Shown one piece after another: positions 49,680 to 58,016 of a stretch of 63,433 nucleotides of DNA (positions within the stretch are counted from its first letter, which is position 1; the number at the start of each line of letters is the position of its first letter). Under the pieces are notes generated by a model. It was not told the DNA's origin and did no database searches. It saw nothing but the letters and a program-made list of their open reading frames with translations. The stretch lies in NCBI GenBank assembly GCA_041166745.1, contig JBEEGH010000021.1, positions 1 to 63,433 of the forward strand, written 5' to 3'. Source of the stretch: DASUCS01 sp041166745 (lineage in GTDB: Bacteria > Actinomycetota > Acidimicrobiia > Acidimicrobiales > JACDCH01). The position numbers and the translations under genes were made by a program.

Positions 49680-51338
49680 TTACGGCGTCGGCAACGTGAA
49701 GCAGAAGTCAGCGCCGCCGTCGGCGCCGGGTTCGTACCAGACCCGTCCGCCCATGGCTTCGACCAGACCCCGTACCAGCGCGAGCCCGAGCCCGTTGTTG
49801 CCGGCCGGACGACGCGGCAATCCGGTCAGGGTCAGCTTCGAGAAGAGATCCGGCTCCATCTCGGCCGGAACACCGGAACCGTTGTCGTGTACGCGCACCA
49901 CGACTTCGTCGCCCTCCGCTTCTGCGGTCACCACCACCACCGGTGCGCCGTAGCGCAGCGCGTTCTCGACGAGGTTGGCCACGACCTGTTCCACGCGACG
50001 CCGGTCGGCGAGCACCTCGAGCCCCGACGGGATACCGACGATCACGTCGTCCGCGCCGGCAACGGCGGCGAGTGCATCGGAGACCGTCGCGGCAACGTCG
50101 AGCCGGCGGCGGTTGACCAGCTGCGTGTCGTACTCGAGTCGGCTCACCTCGTAGAGATCGTCGGTGAGTCTCGAGATGCGTTCGGCCTGCTGCCGAATCT
50201 TCTCGCCGACCGTCTCCACCGACGTCGACTCGAGCTCCTCGCCGTGCACTTCGAGCGTCGCGCTCAAGCCGATGATCGTCGTCAGCGGCTGTCGAAGCTC
50301 ATGACCGAGGAGGGCCAGAAGATCGTTGCGAAGCTCTTCGAATCGCAGCGCGGCGGTCATGTCGCGCACGGTTCCGTCGTAGCCGACCACGACGCCGTCG
50401 ACGCGCCGCTCGACGCCTCGGATGTCGAGTTGGCGCACGACACCATCCGCTCGTCGGATGACGACCTCGCTCTCCTCGGCGTCGAGCGCGAACCGTGTCG
50501 CCGGATCGAGCACGTCGATGAACCGCGCGCCAATGATCTCGTCCGCCCGCCGTCCGAGGATCACACCGAGAGCGGCGTTCGCATAGCTCACGCGACCGGC
50601 GAGATCGACCTCGTACACGCCGTCGGTCGACTGCTCGACCATGTTCGCGAACCGCGCGCTGCTCTCCTCCTGGCGCTCGATGACGGCTGCCCAGTACCCA
50701 CGGGCGATCGCGTCGGTCAGCCGATCGAGGGCCGGAAGCACCCGGGTGAGCAACAGGGAAAGCGCGAGCCCCCAATGCTGGCCGCGCTCTTCGGCCACCT
50801 CGACCGCGGTTTGCACCACCAGGTCGCGCGAGATGCGCAGCACGAGCAGCACCTCAGGCAACGGCGTGAGCGACCGGGCGGCGTCGGCACCGACCAGGGC
50901 GAGATCGTCGACCAGCTCCTCGTCGACCTGGTCGCCCAGCGACGCCACCGCGAGGATTGCCTCGAAGCGAGAGCGCGCGTCCTCGATGAATCGGGCCTGC
51001 TGGCCGAGCGACCAGCGCCCGGCATCGGGGAACACCGTGACCAGCAGGTCGAGCGCCCGACGAGCCATGTCTTCGGAGCGGCCATCGAGCGCGTCGAGCA
51101 GGGATTGTGGATCGAGGTCGTCGAAGCTGAGGTCGGCCAAGTCGAGGATCGGCTGGTCGTCGGCGTTCCTCGCCAGGAAGGCCTTCAGATCCCCCAGGGC
51201 GAAACGAGGACCATCGACCGAGGTGGTCGTGTGGAGATAGCCGGCTCCCACGAGCGCCACAACGCTGTCGACCGGCAAGCTCAGGATGCCCGCGGCCTCG
51301 GGCAGCGTCATCCTTCCGCGCACGTCGTCCCCGCTCAT
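49680..51338 (-). CDS. Orphan PAS histidine kinase with N-terminal HTH-like segment
   Basis: A 552-aa soluble kinase. The first 60 residues (MTLPEAAGILSLPVDSVVALVGAG, LGDLKAFL) look like a MerR/excisionase-type DNA-binding helix-turn-helix. A helical region (about 70-220) follows, then a PAS domain (about 232-335, VEQSTDGVYEVDLAGRVSYA), a HisKA helix LLGHELRQPLTTI with His346 and an ATPase domain (NLVENALRYG, DNGSGVPAE, NGLGLALVRGL). No response regulator is adjacent. ATG at 51338. It lies 22 nt upstream of the ABC pair. Combining DNA binding and kinase modules is unusual. Confidence 0.82.
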   Translation of the reverse strand: MSGDDVRGRMTLPEAAGILSLPVDSVVALVGAGYLHTTTSVDGPRFALGDLKAFLARNADDQPILDLADLSFDDLDPQSLLDALDGRSEDMARRALDLLVTVFPDAGRWSLGQQARFIEDARSRFEAILAVASLGDQVDEELVDDLALVGADAARSLTPLPEVLLVLRISRDLVVQTAVEVAEERGQHWGLALSLLLTRVLPALDRLTDAIARGYWAAVIERQEESSARFANMVEQSTDGVYEVDLAGRVSYANAALGVILGRRADEIIGARFIDVLDPATRFALDAEESEVVIRRADGVVRQLDIRGVERRVDGVVVGYDGTVRDMTAALRFEELRNDLLALLGHELRQPLTTIIGLSATLEVHGEELESTSVETVGEKIRQQAERISRLTDDLYEVSRLEYDTQLVNRRRLDVAATVSDALAAVAGADDVIVGIPSGLEVLADRRRVEQVVANLVENALRYGAPVVVVTAEAEGDEVVVRVHDNGSGVPAEMEPDLFSKLTLTGLPRRPAGNNGLGLALVRGLVEAMGGRVWYEPGADGGADFCFTLPTP

Positions 51339-51380
51339 CACGTGACTAGTTCGACACAAGAGGGCGGTGTCTTGCCTGTT

Positions 51381-52244
51381 TTACGCAGAATGTTCGAGCA
51401 TCCAGGTCGCCTCGGGATCCTCGGCGTCTTTCGTCTCGACGCGGTGCTCGGCAGCCAGCTTGCGCAGGTGGGCGTGCACGCTCTGTTTGGCGCGGGGCAC
51501 GAGCTCATCGATGAGGTCGACATAGAGCCTTGTCACGATCTCCGCGGTGGTGCGGTCTCCGGCGGCAACGGCGTCGAGCACTTGCTGCTCGCGTTCGAGC
51601 CGGTGGGCGAGATATTCGTCGATGACGGCAGAGGGGTCGTCGATCAAGAACCCGTGGCCGGGAGCGATCGATCGCAGGCGCAGACCGCGGATGCGCACGA
51701 GTGAATCGAGGTAGGCCGCCATGTCGCCGTCGGGTGGAGCGATCACGACCGTCGATCCCTGCATGATGTGGTCGCCGGAGAAGAGCAACCGCTCCTCTTC
51801 CAGTAGGTAGCACAGATGATTGGACGCATGACCGGGCGTGTGCACCGCGCGCAGCCGGAACTCGGTGGCCTCGAGCCGGAACCCGTCGGCGATCGGCGAG
51901 TCGACCTCCAGCCCGTCGCGTGAATCGAAGGCGAGGACCTCGGCCCCGGTGCGCTTCTTGAGCGCGGCGGCGCCGGGCGAGTGGTCAGGGTGCGTGTGCG
52001 TGCACAGGATCCAACGGATGCGATCGCCACCACACCCGACGATCGCGTCGAGATGACCGGAGTCGTCGATGCCCGGGTCGATCACCGCGACCTCGTCGAT
52101 GCCCACGAGATACGTGTTGGTTCCGGGACCGGTCATGACGCCCGGGTTCGGCGCGAGTACCCGTCGCACCATCGGGGTGAGGGCCGATGCGACACCCGGG
52201 ACGAGCGGCTTCGGAGGTGGCCGTTCGGCGTCGATCCCGGTCAC
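51381..52244 (-). CDS. Metallo-beta-lactamase-fold hydrolase (LACTB2-like)
   Basis: Zinc hydrolase of 287 aa with the HxHxDH motif (CTHTHPDHSPG), AVHTPGHASNHLCY, FSGDHIMQGST and the late His of APGHG, plus a C-terminal winged-helix-like extension (VDLIDELVPRAKQSVHAHLRKL) typical of LACTB2-type proteins. Substrate unknown; relatives include ribonucleases and thioesterases. GTG at 52244 overlaps the NUDIX stop by 4 nt. Confidence 0.83.
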   Translation of the reverse strand: MTGIDAERPPPKPLVPGVASALTPMVRRVLAPNPGVMTGPGTNTYLVGIDEVAVIDPGIDDSGHLDAIVGCGGDRIRWILCTHTHPDHSPGAAALKKRTGAEVLAFDSRDGLEVDSPIADGFRLEATEFRLRAVHTPGHASNHLCYLLEEERLLFSGDHIMQGSTVVIAPPDGDMAAYLDSLVRIRGLRLRSIAPGHGFLIDDPSAVIDEYLAHRLEREQQVLDAVAAGDRTTAEIVTRLYVDLIDELVPRAKQSVHAHLRKLAAEHRVETKDAEDPEATWMLEHSA

Positions 52245-52936
52245 TTGCGATTGCCTACGCCGGCAAGGGCGTCGTCGACCCGTGTGTACTTCGCCAAGGC
52301 CTCGAGCGAACGGCGGGTCGGCAGGATCAATTCGATCTCGCCCTTGTCGTTCGCCTTGAGCACATCGGACGGCTGGGCCCACAGACCCGAGGTTGTCTCG
52401 ATCTCATCCGACGTCGCGTCCTGATGCTCGGGCGCCCGCGCCGCGAAGAAGCGAGTGTCGAAGCGCCGCGGCGCGCCTTTCGGTGTGATCCAGTGTCCGA
52501 ACGGTACGAGCCGGTCGACCGCCAGCATCAGGCCTTCCTCGGCACAGATGGCGTCGAGCGATCGCTGGCCCGCGTGCATGGCCTTGCGATGCAGACCAAA
52601 TCGCTCGCGAACTTCCGGATCGTCGAGACGAATCAACTGGCCACTGGAGTCGTACGCCAGAAGCAAGCCAGCCTCTTCGAACGACTCACGAATCGCGGCG
52701 ATGTAGTACGCGATGGGGCACGAGTGACCGCGCTCGAAGGCACCGCACCACTGATTCATGCTCTGCGCCCGGTCGGCATCGTCGAGTGCCCCACCCGGAA
52801 ACACGTGCGCGCTCGGCGAGAACACCGCGGCGCTCGACCGTTGGAGCAGGTACACCTCGAGCCCGGCGCTTGCATCGCGCAGCAACGCGACCGTGGCCGC
52901 GTCGCGCACCGGGACGTCGCTTGTCGACGGACTCAA
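52241..52936 (-). CDS. NUDIX hydrolase
   Basis: A 231-aa NUDIX protein. The box is split: HVFPGGALDDADR, then an insertion of about 25 residues, then AAIRESFEEAGLLL with the metal-binding RE-x-x-EE. This resembles NUDT19-like, CoA- or acyl-CoA-diphosphate-cleaving members, but the substrate is not proven. The likely start is TTG at 52936, overlapping the fxsA stop by 4 nt (TTGA); GTG at 52909 is possible. Confidence 0.8.
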   Translation of the reverse strand: MSPSTSDVPVRDAATVALLRDASAGLEVYLLQRSSAAVFSPSAHVFPGGALDDADRAQSMNQWCGAFERGHSCPIAYYIAAIRESFEEAGLLLAYDSSGQLIRLDDPEVRERFGLHRKAMHAGQRSLDAICAEEGLMLAVDRLVPFGHWITPKGAPRRFDTRFFAARAPEHQDATSDEIETTSGLWAQPSDVLKANDKGEIELILPTRRSLEALAKYTRVDDALAGVGNRK

Positions 52937-53391
52937 GGCTCGAGCTCGGGCGGCGGAAGGCGCTGCGGCTCGCTGATGTCGCGTGAACGAACGTCGCGAA
53001 CATCGACGCGGCGGCCCACGTTGTCGACGACGCGGAAGGCGAACGACGTGCGCTGCTTGAAGCTCCGGATGAGCATGGATCGCACGGCGATGCGGACGGG
53101 CGGCAGCAACAACAGCAGGCCGACCGCGGACGTGATGAACCCAGGCACGATGAGCAGGAGGCCGGCGAAGAGCAACAGGAAACCGTCGATGACTTCCTTG
53201 TGCGGGATACCCCCGGTCTCGAGGGTGGCGTGCAGCCGACGGAAGACGGCCAGGCCGGCTCGCTTCACGAGCCAGATGCCGAGCACCGGCATGAGGACGA
53301 GCAACGCGATGGTCTCGAGCACACCGATGCGCACCGCGACCTGCACCATGACCCACAGCTCGGCGATGAACAGCACGAACAGCGCGAGCAC
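52933..53391 (-). CDS. fxsA: FxsA-family membrane protein
   Basis: A 152-aa cytoplasmic membrane protein of the FxsA family. Features are FIAELWVMVQVA, MPVLGIWLVKRAGLAVFRRL, the DGFLLLFAGLLLIVPGFITSAVG hallmark region (only partly quoted by position, about 70-92) and LLLLPPVRIAVR. In E. coli FxsA counters phage T7 exclusion by F plasmid; the general role is unknown. GTG at 53391 with TAGGAT 6 nt upstream. First gene of the operon with NUDIX and metallo-hydrolase. Confidence 0.85.
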   Translation of the reverse strand: MLALFVLFIAELWVMVQVAVRIGVLETIALLVLMPVLGIWLVKRAGLAVFRRLHATLETGGIPHKEVIDGFLLLFAGLLLIVPGFITSAVGLLLLLPPVRIAVRSMLIRSFKQRTSFAFRVVDNVGRRVDVRDVRSRDISEPQRLPPPELEP

Positions 53392-53397
53392 GAATGG

Positions 53398-53417
53398 ATC
53401 CTACCGAGAACTACGGT
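53398..53417. promoter_or_regulatory. Back-to-back leaderless -10 elements
   Basis: Minus strand: TAGGAT (53398-53403), 6 nt before the fxsA GTG. Plus strand: TACGGT (53412-53417), 7 nt before the ATG at 53425. The two promoters share a 33-bp intergenic region. Confidence 0.45.
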
Positions 53418-53424
53418 CTCCCCG

Positions 53425-54345
53425 ATGGGGCCGGACGACCTTCCGTACAGCGACCGCATCCCCAACCGCGTACGGCGCGCGCTCCCGGACACGGCACTCG
53501 GCCTCGCCGGCGTGCTCTTCCTGATGAGCATCGCCGCGGCCTTCAGCGGCGCGGTGCTCTACGCCTACTACGAGTCTCGGCAGGAACAGACGACCAACAA
53601 GGTCGAGGCCTTCTTCCGTGACTACAGCAAGAGCATCGAAGACGCCCGCAAGACGATCCAGGCCGAGGGCGCCAACGCCAAGCAGGACATCCGCAACCAA
53701 CTCGACGAGCTCCAGAAATTCGCCGCGAGTGGTTCGACGCTGACCGGGCTGCTGCAGAAGGCCGAGCCGTCCGTCTACTTCGTGACGACGCTGGATCAGG
53801 CCGGTGGGCCCTCGGTCGGGACGGCCTTCGTCGTCTTCTCCGACAGCCAGCAGTCGTTTCTCCTCACGTCGTTCACCACGATCCAAGCGGCAACGCAGCA
53901 GCCGGCACCGACGGTGACGCTGCGAAAGCAGGGCCAAGACGACATCGAAGCGACGCTGTTCACCTGGGATCAGAACCACGACCTCGCGCTGCTGTCGGTG
54001 AACCGCCCGAATCTCGCGCCGTTGAGCTGGATCTCGGCCGACGCGCCTCCGAAGATCGGCGACCGGCTGTTCGCCATCTCGGGTCTCGGCAGTACGGGCG
54101 CGTCGATCACCCAAGGATTCGTTGCCGACGTGTCGTCCGACGGGATCCAGCACGACGTCGCTGTCGGCACGCAGTTCCAGGGTGGACCGATCATCAACTC
54201 TGACGGTGAGGTCGTCGGCGTCGCGTCACGCACGTACTCACCGCTCGGCTTCAACCCGCAGGCGGTCTACTTCGCGCCACTCGTTCGCCTCGCGTGCGAC
54301 ACCGTGCTCAAGTGCCCGGAGGGCAATCCCCAGCCAGGCGGTTAG
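53425..54345 (+). CDS. Membrane-anchored trypsin-fold protein with lost catalytic residues
   Basis: A 306-aa protein: a TM (LGLAGVLFLMSIAAAFSGAV), a coiled-coil stalk (about 50-95) and an extracytoplasmic HtrA/trypsin-like domain. Landmarks are AEPSVYFVTT, VGTAFVVF, the position of the catalytic His (FLLTSFTTIQAA, where active relatives read TNxHVV), HDLALLSV with the Asp retained, and FQGGPIINSDGEVVGV in place of GNSGGPL, so the nucleophile Ser is Gln. It is therefore probably a non-proteolytic binding domain. Convergent with the PBP gene; the stop codons abut. Confidence 0.72.
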   Translation: MGPDDLPYSDRIPNRVRRALPDTALGLAGVLFLMSIAAAFSGAVLYAYYESRQEQTTNKVEAFFRDYSKSIEDARKTIQAEGANAKQDIRNQLDELQKFAASGSTLTGLLQKAEPSVYFVTTLDQAGGPSVGTAFVVFSDSQQSFLLTSFTTIQAATQQPAPTVTLRKQGQDDIEATLFTWDQNHDLALLSVNRPNLAPLSWISADAPPKIGDRLFAISGLGSTGASITQGFVADVSSDGIQHDVAVGTQFQGGPIINSDGEVVGVASRTYSPLGFNPQAVYFAPLVRLACDTVLKCPEGNPQPGG

Positions 54346-56484
54346 TCAGTTCGCAATGATCGTGCTGGTGGTCGGACCCGGCAGGGTGGTCGACGTGGTC
54401 GTGGTCGACGTGGAGGTCGTCGGCGCGGTCGCATCCGGGGGCAGGACGTCGACCACATACGGACCGCCGTCGGGTGGACCTGACGGGTAACGGCGAGGTC
54501 CGGGATCGAAGCCACCGCGGGCAGCTCGCCGCGCCGCGTCGGTGAACGACTGGATCGGTGCCGGCTGCGAGAACTCGGTGATCGGTACGCCCTCGAGTGC
54601 GCGCTTCATGAAGTGCTGCCACGTGCTCGCCGGGATCGTCCCGCCGAAGACCTCACGAACACCGTTGATGCCATGCATCCCGCACTCCGGGATGGCGGCA
54701 CCGCAGTCGAGGTGGCCCATCCACACGGCGGTCGACAACGTCGGCGTGAAGCCGACGAACCATGCATTGGATGCGTACTCGGCCGTGCCGGTCTTGCCCG
54801 CCGCCGGACGATCACCCAAGCCCTTGCCCGCCGCGGTGCCGCTCGTGAGAACGCCGCGCAGGATGTCCGTCACGTTGTCGGCGATCACGTCGGCGATCAC
54901 GGGCTTCGCATTCTCGGCCGCCTTCGAATTGTCGAGGACGACCTTGCCCGTCGAGTCCGTCACTTCGATGACAGGCGTCGGCGCCGCTCGCTTGCCGTGG
55001 TTGGCGAACACGCCGAACGCTGAGGCCATGTCGAGCGGCCGTGCGTCCTTCACGCCCAGCGCCACGCTCACGCCGTCGTTCACTGGATCGAAGGGCGCGA
55101 GGTTCACGCCGAGCCGGCGTGCCATCTCCTCCGATTGCTCCACACCCACGTCGGAGATCAGCCGGGCGAACACGGCGTTGACGGAGTGCACGGTTGCGGC
55201 GCGCAGATCCCACGGCCCGGCACCCTCGCCTTCGACGTTGTGGACCGCCGTGCCGTCATTGGTCGTGAACGTCGCACCGGAGTATCGCTTCGTGAGGGGG
55301 ATGCCTTGCTCGAGCGCAGCCGCGAGAACGAACGGTTTGAAGGCCGACCCGGTCTGACGACCGGGGAACAGAACCCCGGTGTTGTACTGGCTCGCGTTGA
55401 AGTCGCGTCCACCGACGATGGCGCGCACGTAGCCGGTCGGAGGCTCGACGGCCACGAGTGACATCTGCAGATTCGGGTCGTTGTTGCCCATTGACTTGGC
55501 GACCTCTTCCTCGGCCGCCTGCTGCACCTTCGGGTCGAGTGTCGTCTTGACGGTGAGACCGCCCTTGTCGAGCAATGGACAATCGTCTGGCACGCAGCCC
55601 GGCAAATTCTGCTCGAGCCAGTCCTTCACGTACTGCGTGAACCACGGCTGCGCGCTTTGGCTCGACTGCGGTGGGAACACCAGCGTCACCGCGGCCGGGT
55701 CGGGAGGATCGCCATCGACCGCGAGCCATAGGGGCTGCGCAACCGCAGCATCGTGCGCCGCCTGGTCGATGCGCCCTTGCGCCAGCATCTCGTCGAGAAC
55801 GAGCACGCGGCGCTGCTCTGCCACCTGGGGCGCGACACGCGGTGAGTACTTGCTCGGTGCGGGGATGACCGACGCGAGGAGCGCGGCCTGCGACAGCGAC
55901 AACTGCGGCACCGGCGTACGGAAGTAGGTCTGCGCGGCGGCGCCGATGCCGTATGCATGCTCGCCGAAATAGATCGTGGAGAGGTAGTCGTACAAGATCT
56001 CTTCTTTGCTCTTCTTGCGGTCGAGCTGACCGGCGAGGATCGCCTCGCGGATCTTGCGGCCGATGGTGCGCTCGCCCGTGGTGAAGGCGTTCTTCACGTA
56101 TTGCTGCGTGATCGTCGAGCCGCCCTGGACCGCGGCGCGGTTCTGGAGGTCGTCCCACAACGCGCGCAATGTGCTGCCGACGTCGATGCCACCGTGTTCG
56201 TAGAAATGCTTGTCCTCGGCCGCCACCACGGCGTCCTTCATCACCTGCGGGATGTCGGCCGGTTCCACCTTGATGTATGTCTCGACCTGCTTGAAGACGG
56301 CGATCTCATTGCCGGCGGTGTCGAGGACATGAGTGACGTCCGACTCCAAGATCGGCTTCGGCTGCGGCAGGGTGGCCGGCAGCGGCAAGAAGATGAGCGC
56401 GCCGATGATCACGATGACACACGTGATCGGAGTGACCACGGAGACGATCGCGAACGCAGCGATGGAGCGGAGAACCCGGGCCAC
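54346..56484 (-). CDS. Class A penicillin-binding protein (transglycosylase/transpeptidase)
   Basis: Bifunctional peptidoglycan synthase of 712 aa. One TM (about 10-33) is followed by a GT51 domain with catalytic Glu90 in AAEDKHFYEHGG, GGSTITQQYVKN (121-132) and RKIREAILA, then a transpeptidase domain with SxxK at TGSAFKPF (Ser380), SVN, and KTGTA (Lys564). A Cys pair (GCVPDDC) sits between the domains. The C-terminus is a Thr/Ser/Pro-rich tail. GTG at 56484. It polymerises and cross-links the cell wall on the outer face of the membrane. Confidence 0.95.
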   Translation of the reverse strand: MARVLRSIAAFAIVSVVTPITCVIVIIGALIFLPLPATLPQPKPILESDVTHVLDTAGNEIAVFKQVETYIKVEPADIPQVMKDAVVAAEDKHFYEHGGIDVGSTLRALWDDLQNRAAVQGGSTITQQYVKNAFTTGERTIGRKIREAILAGQLDRKKSKEEILYDYLSTIYFGEHAYGIGAAAQTYFRTPVPQLSLSQAALLASVIPAPSKYSPRVAPQVAEQRRVLVLDEMLAQGRIDQAAHDAAVAQPLWLAVDGDPPDPAAVTLVFPPQSSQSAQPWFTQYVKDWLEQNLPGCVPDDCPLLDKGGLTVKTTLDPKVQQAAEEEVAKSMGNNDPNLQMSLVAVEPPTGYVRAIVGGRDFNASQYNTGVLFPGRQTGSAFKPFVLAAALEQGIPLTKRYSGATFTTNDGTAVHNVEGEGAGPWDLRAATVHSVNAVFARLISDVGVEQSEEMARRLGVNLAPFDPVNDGVSVALGVKDARPLDMASAFGVFANHGKRAAPTPVIEVTDSTGKVVLDNSKAAENAKPVIADVIADNVTDILRGVLTSGTAAGKGLGDRPAAGKTGTAEYASNAWFVGFTPTLSTAVWMGHLDCGAAIPECGMHGINGVREVFGGTIPASTWQHFMKRALEGVPITEFSQPAPIQSFTDAARRAARGGFDPGPRRYPSGPPDGGPYVVDVLPPDATAPTTSTSTTTTSTTLPGPTTSTIIAN

Positions 56485-56523
56485 TGGTCTCTACGTTTCC
56501 ACGCAGCCACCAGTGGAACCTCG

Positions 56524-56904
56524 TCAGGCCCTCCGTTTGCGGGATTCCGCCCGCTTGGCCAGTGCGCCCAGTCGCCGATCCCACGCGGCACCGACCTCGT
56601 CCATCCACGCACCGGCGTGCTCGAGTCCGCCCGGCTTCAACCCGTAGCGGACGTCGCGCCCGTACTTGTCACTGTCGACCAAGCCCGCACTCCGGAGTGC
56701 ATCGAGGTGCTTGGCCACCGCCTGCCGGCTCACCGGCAGCTGGGCCGCCAGTTCCGTGGCCGTCACAGGGCCGTGCCGACCGACGAGCGTCAGCACTTCC
56801 CGACGGGTGGGATCGGCCAGCGCCCCGAAGACGGCGCCGGCGCCCTCTTGTCGATCGAACTCGCTGACAGAGGGCCTGCGGCGGCGAAGGGGTGGCGAGT
56901 TCAA
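56524..56904 (-). CDS. ArsR-family transcriptional regulator
   Basis: A winged-helix repressor: VFGALADPTRREVLTLVG, VTATELAAQLPVSRQAVAKHLDAL (recognition helix) and AGLVDSDKYGRDVRYGL (wing). No metal-binding Cys pair, so it belongs to the non-metal ArsR group often paired with SRPBCC proteins. The start is probably TTG at 56904, 4 nt after the SRPBCC stop; no ATG is available. It probably binds the inverted repeats at 57276-57329. Confidence 0.82.
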   Translation of the reverse strand: MNSPPLRRRRPSVSEFDRQEGAGAVFGALADPTRREVLTLVGRHGPVTATELAAQLPVSRQAVAKHLDALRSAGLVDSDKYGRDVRYGLKPGGLEHAGAWMDEVGAAWDRRLGALAKRAESRKRRA

Positions 56905-56908
56905 TCGA

Positions 56909-57259
56909 TCACACGCGAGCGGCGGACCGCGTGAGGCAGAGCAGCTCGAGATCGAGGAGCCGGTCGTCCCAGTTCGTCCCGATCGGGAGGCGGCGAATGC
57001 CACCCGCGACGGACGCGCGCATCGGCGTTTCGGTCACGGTGAGGAGGGTGCCGCCTTCGACCTCCTCCAACACGAACTCCACGCTGCTGAGCTCGCGGTC
57101 TCCGTCGCACCAGGCGAAACCGAGGCGATGGTCCCCGATGACGTTGATCTCGAAATCGACAGGACGGCCGAGCCAAGCGGCCAGCTCGTCCCGATCCGTC
57201 AGAAGGCCCCAGGCCTCGGTGGTCGAGCAGTCGAGCACCACGTCTCTTGTCACGCGCAT
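56909..57259 (-). CDS. SRPBCC (AHSA1-like) domain protein
   Basis: A 116-aa START/Bet v1-like hydrophobic-pocket protein: MRVTRDVVLDCSTTEAWGLLTD begins the fold (about 1-22), DELAAWLG, HRLGFAW, VEFVLEEVEGGTLLTVTET and a final helix DDRLLDLELL. ATG at 57259 is the family-consistent start; ATG at 57271 would add four residues. It precedes the ArsR gene in the operon. The ligand is unknown. Confidence 0.75.
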   Translation of the reverse strand: MRVTRDVVLDCSTTEAWGLLTDRDELAAWLGRPVDFEINVIGDHRLGFAWCDGDRELSSVEFVLEEVEGGTLLTVTETPMRASVAGGIRRLPIGTNWDDRLLDLELLCLTRSAARV

Positions 57260-57275
57260 GTCGAAGATCATAAAC

Positions 57276-57329
57276 GCAACTCGATAGTTGCACATCATTC
57301 TCCATATGTGCAACTGTTGGATTGCACAT
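57276..57329. promoter_or_regulatory. Inverted-repeat operator region between SRPBCC/ArsR and clpP
   Basis: A perfect 10-bp inverted repeat, AGTTGCACAT (57286-57295) and ATGTGCAACT (57306-57315), is flanked by a second arm GCAACT-CGAT-AGTTGC (57276-57291) and a third direct copy TTGCACAT (57322-57329) ending 15 nt before clpP. The repeats resemble GTTGCA-type operators of ArsR regulators with SRPBCC partners. They would cover both promoters. Confidence 0.7.
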
Positions 57330-57344
57330 ACCGAGGAGGACACA

Positions 57345-57953
57345 ATGCTGATCCCGACCGTCATCGAGCAGACCAACCGCGGCGAGCGCGCCTACGACAT
57401 CTACTCCCGTCTGCTGAAGGAGCGCATCGTGTTCTTCGGTACGGCGCTGGACGACACAGTGGCCAACATCGTCACGGCTCAGCTGCTGCACCTCGAGGCC
57501 GAGGACCCCACCCGCGAGATCCAGCTCTACATCAACTCCCCCGGTGGCGAGATGACCGGGCTCTTCGCCATCTACGACACGATGCAGTTCATCAGCTCGC
57601 CGATCAGCACCATCTGCGTCGGCCAAGCGGCATCGGCCGCGGCGGTGCTACTGGCCGCCGGGACCGCTGGCAAGCGGATGGCTTTGCCCAACGCCCGCAT
57701 CCTGATCCACCAGCCGCACGGCGGCGCTCAGGGCCAGACCACTGATGTCGAGCTCGCCGCGAAGGAGATGGTGTTCATGCGGCACCGCATGACCGAGATC
57801 CTCGCCGAGCACACCGGCCAGGCCGTTGAGCAGGTGGCACGGGACATCGAGCGCGATCACATCATGCGGGGCGAGGACGCTGTCGCCTACGGAATGATCG
57901 ACCACGTGATCACGCGACGCGAGCTCCACCCGGTGGTGGCCGTTTCCGCATAG
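57345..57953 (+). CDS. clpP: ATP-dependent Clp protease proteolytic subunit
   Basis: Serine peptidase subunit of 202 aa with the full triad: Ser97 (VGQAASAAAVLL), His122 (ILIHQPHGG) and Asp171 (ERDHIMRG). YINSPGGEMTGLFAIYDTM is the oligomer-interface/active-site strand. In place of the common GQAASMGA the sequence reads GQAASAAA. ATG at 57345 with GAGGAGG upstream. It stands alone downstream of an ArsR-type operator, without a second clpP or clpX next to it. Confidence 0.93.
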   Translation: MLIPTVIEQTNRGERAYDIYSRLLKERIVFFGTALDDTVANIVTAQLLHLEAEDPTREIQLYINSPGGEMTGLFAIYDTMQFISSPISTICVGQAASAAAVLLAAGTAGKRMALPNARILIHQPHGGAQGQTTDVELAAKEMVFMRHRMTEILAEHTGQAVEQVARDIERDHIMRGEDAVAYGMIDHVITRRELHPVVAVSA

Positions 57954-58016
57954 CGACTCACTAGGTTGTCGTGCCGTGATCGGCATCGCCGCGTTCGAGC
58001 GACGCGACGTCCGCGA

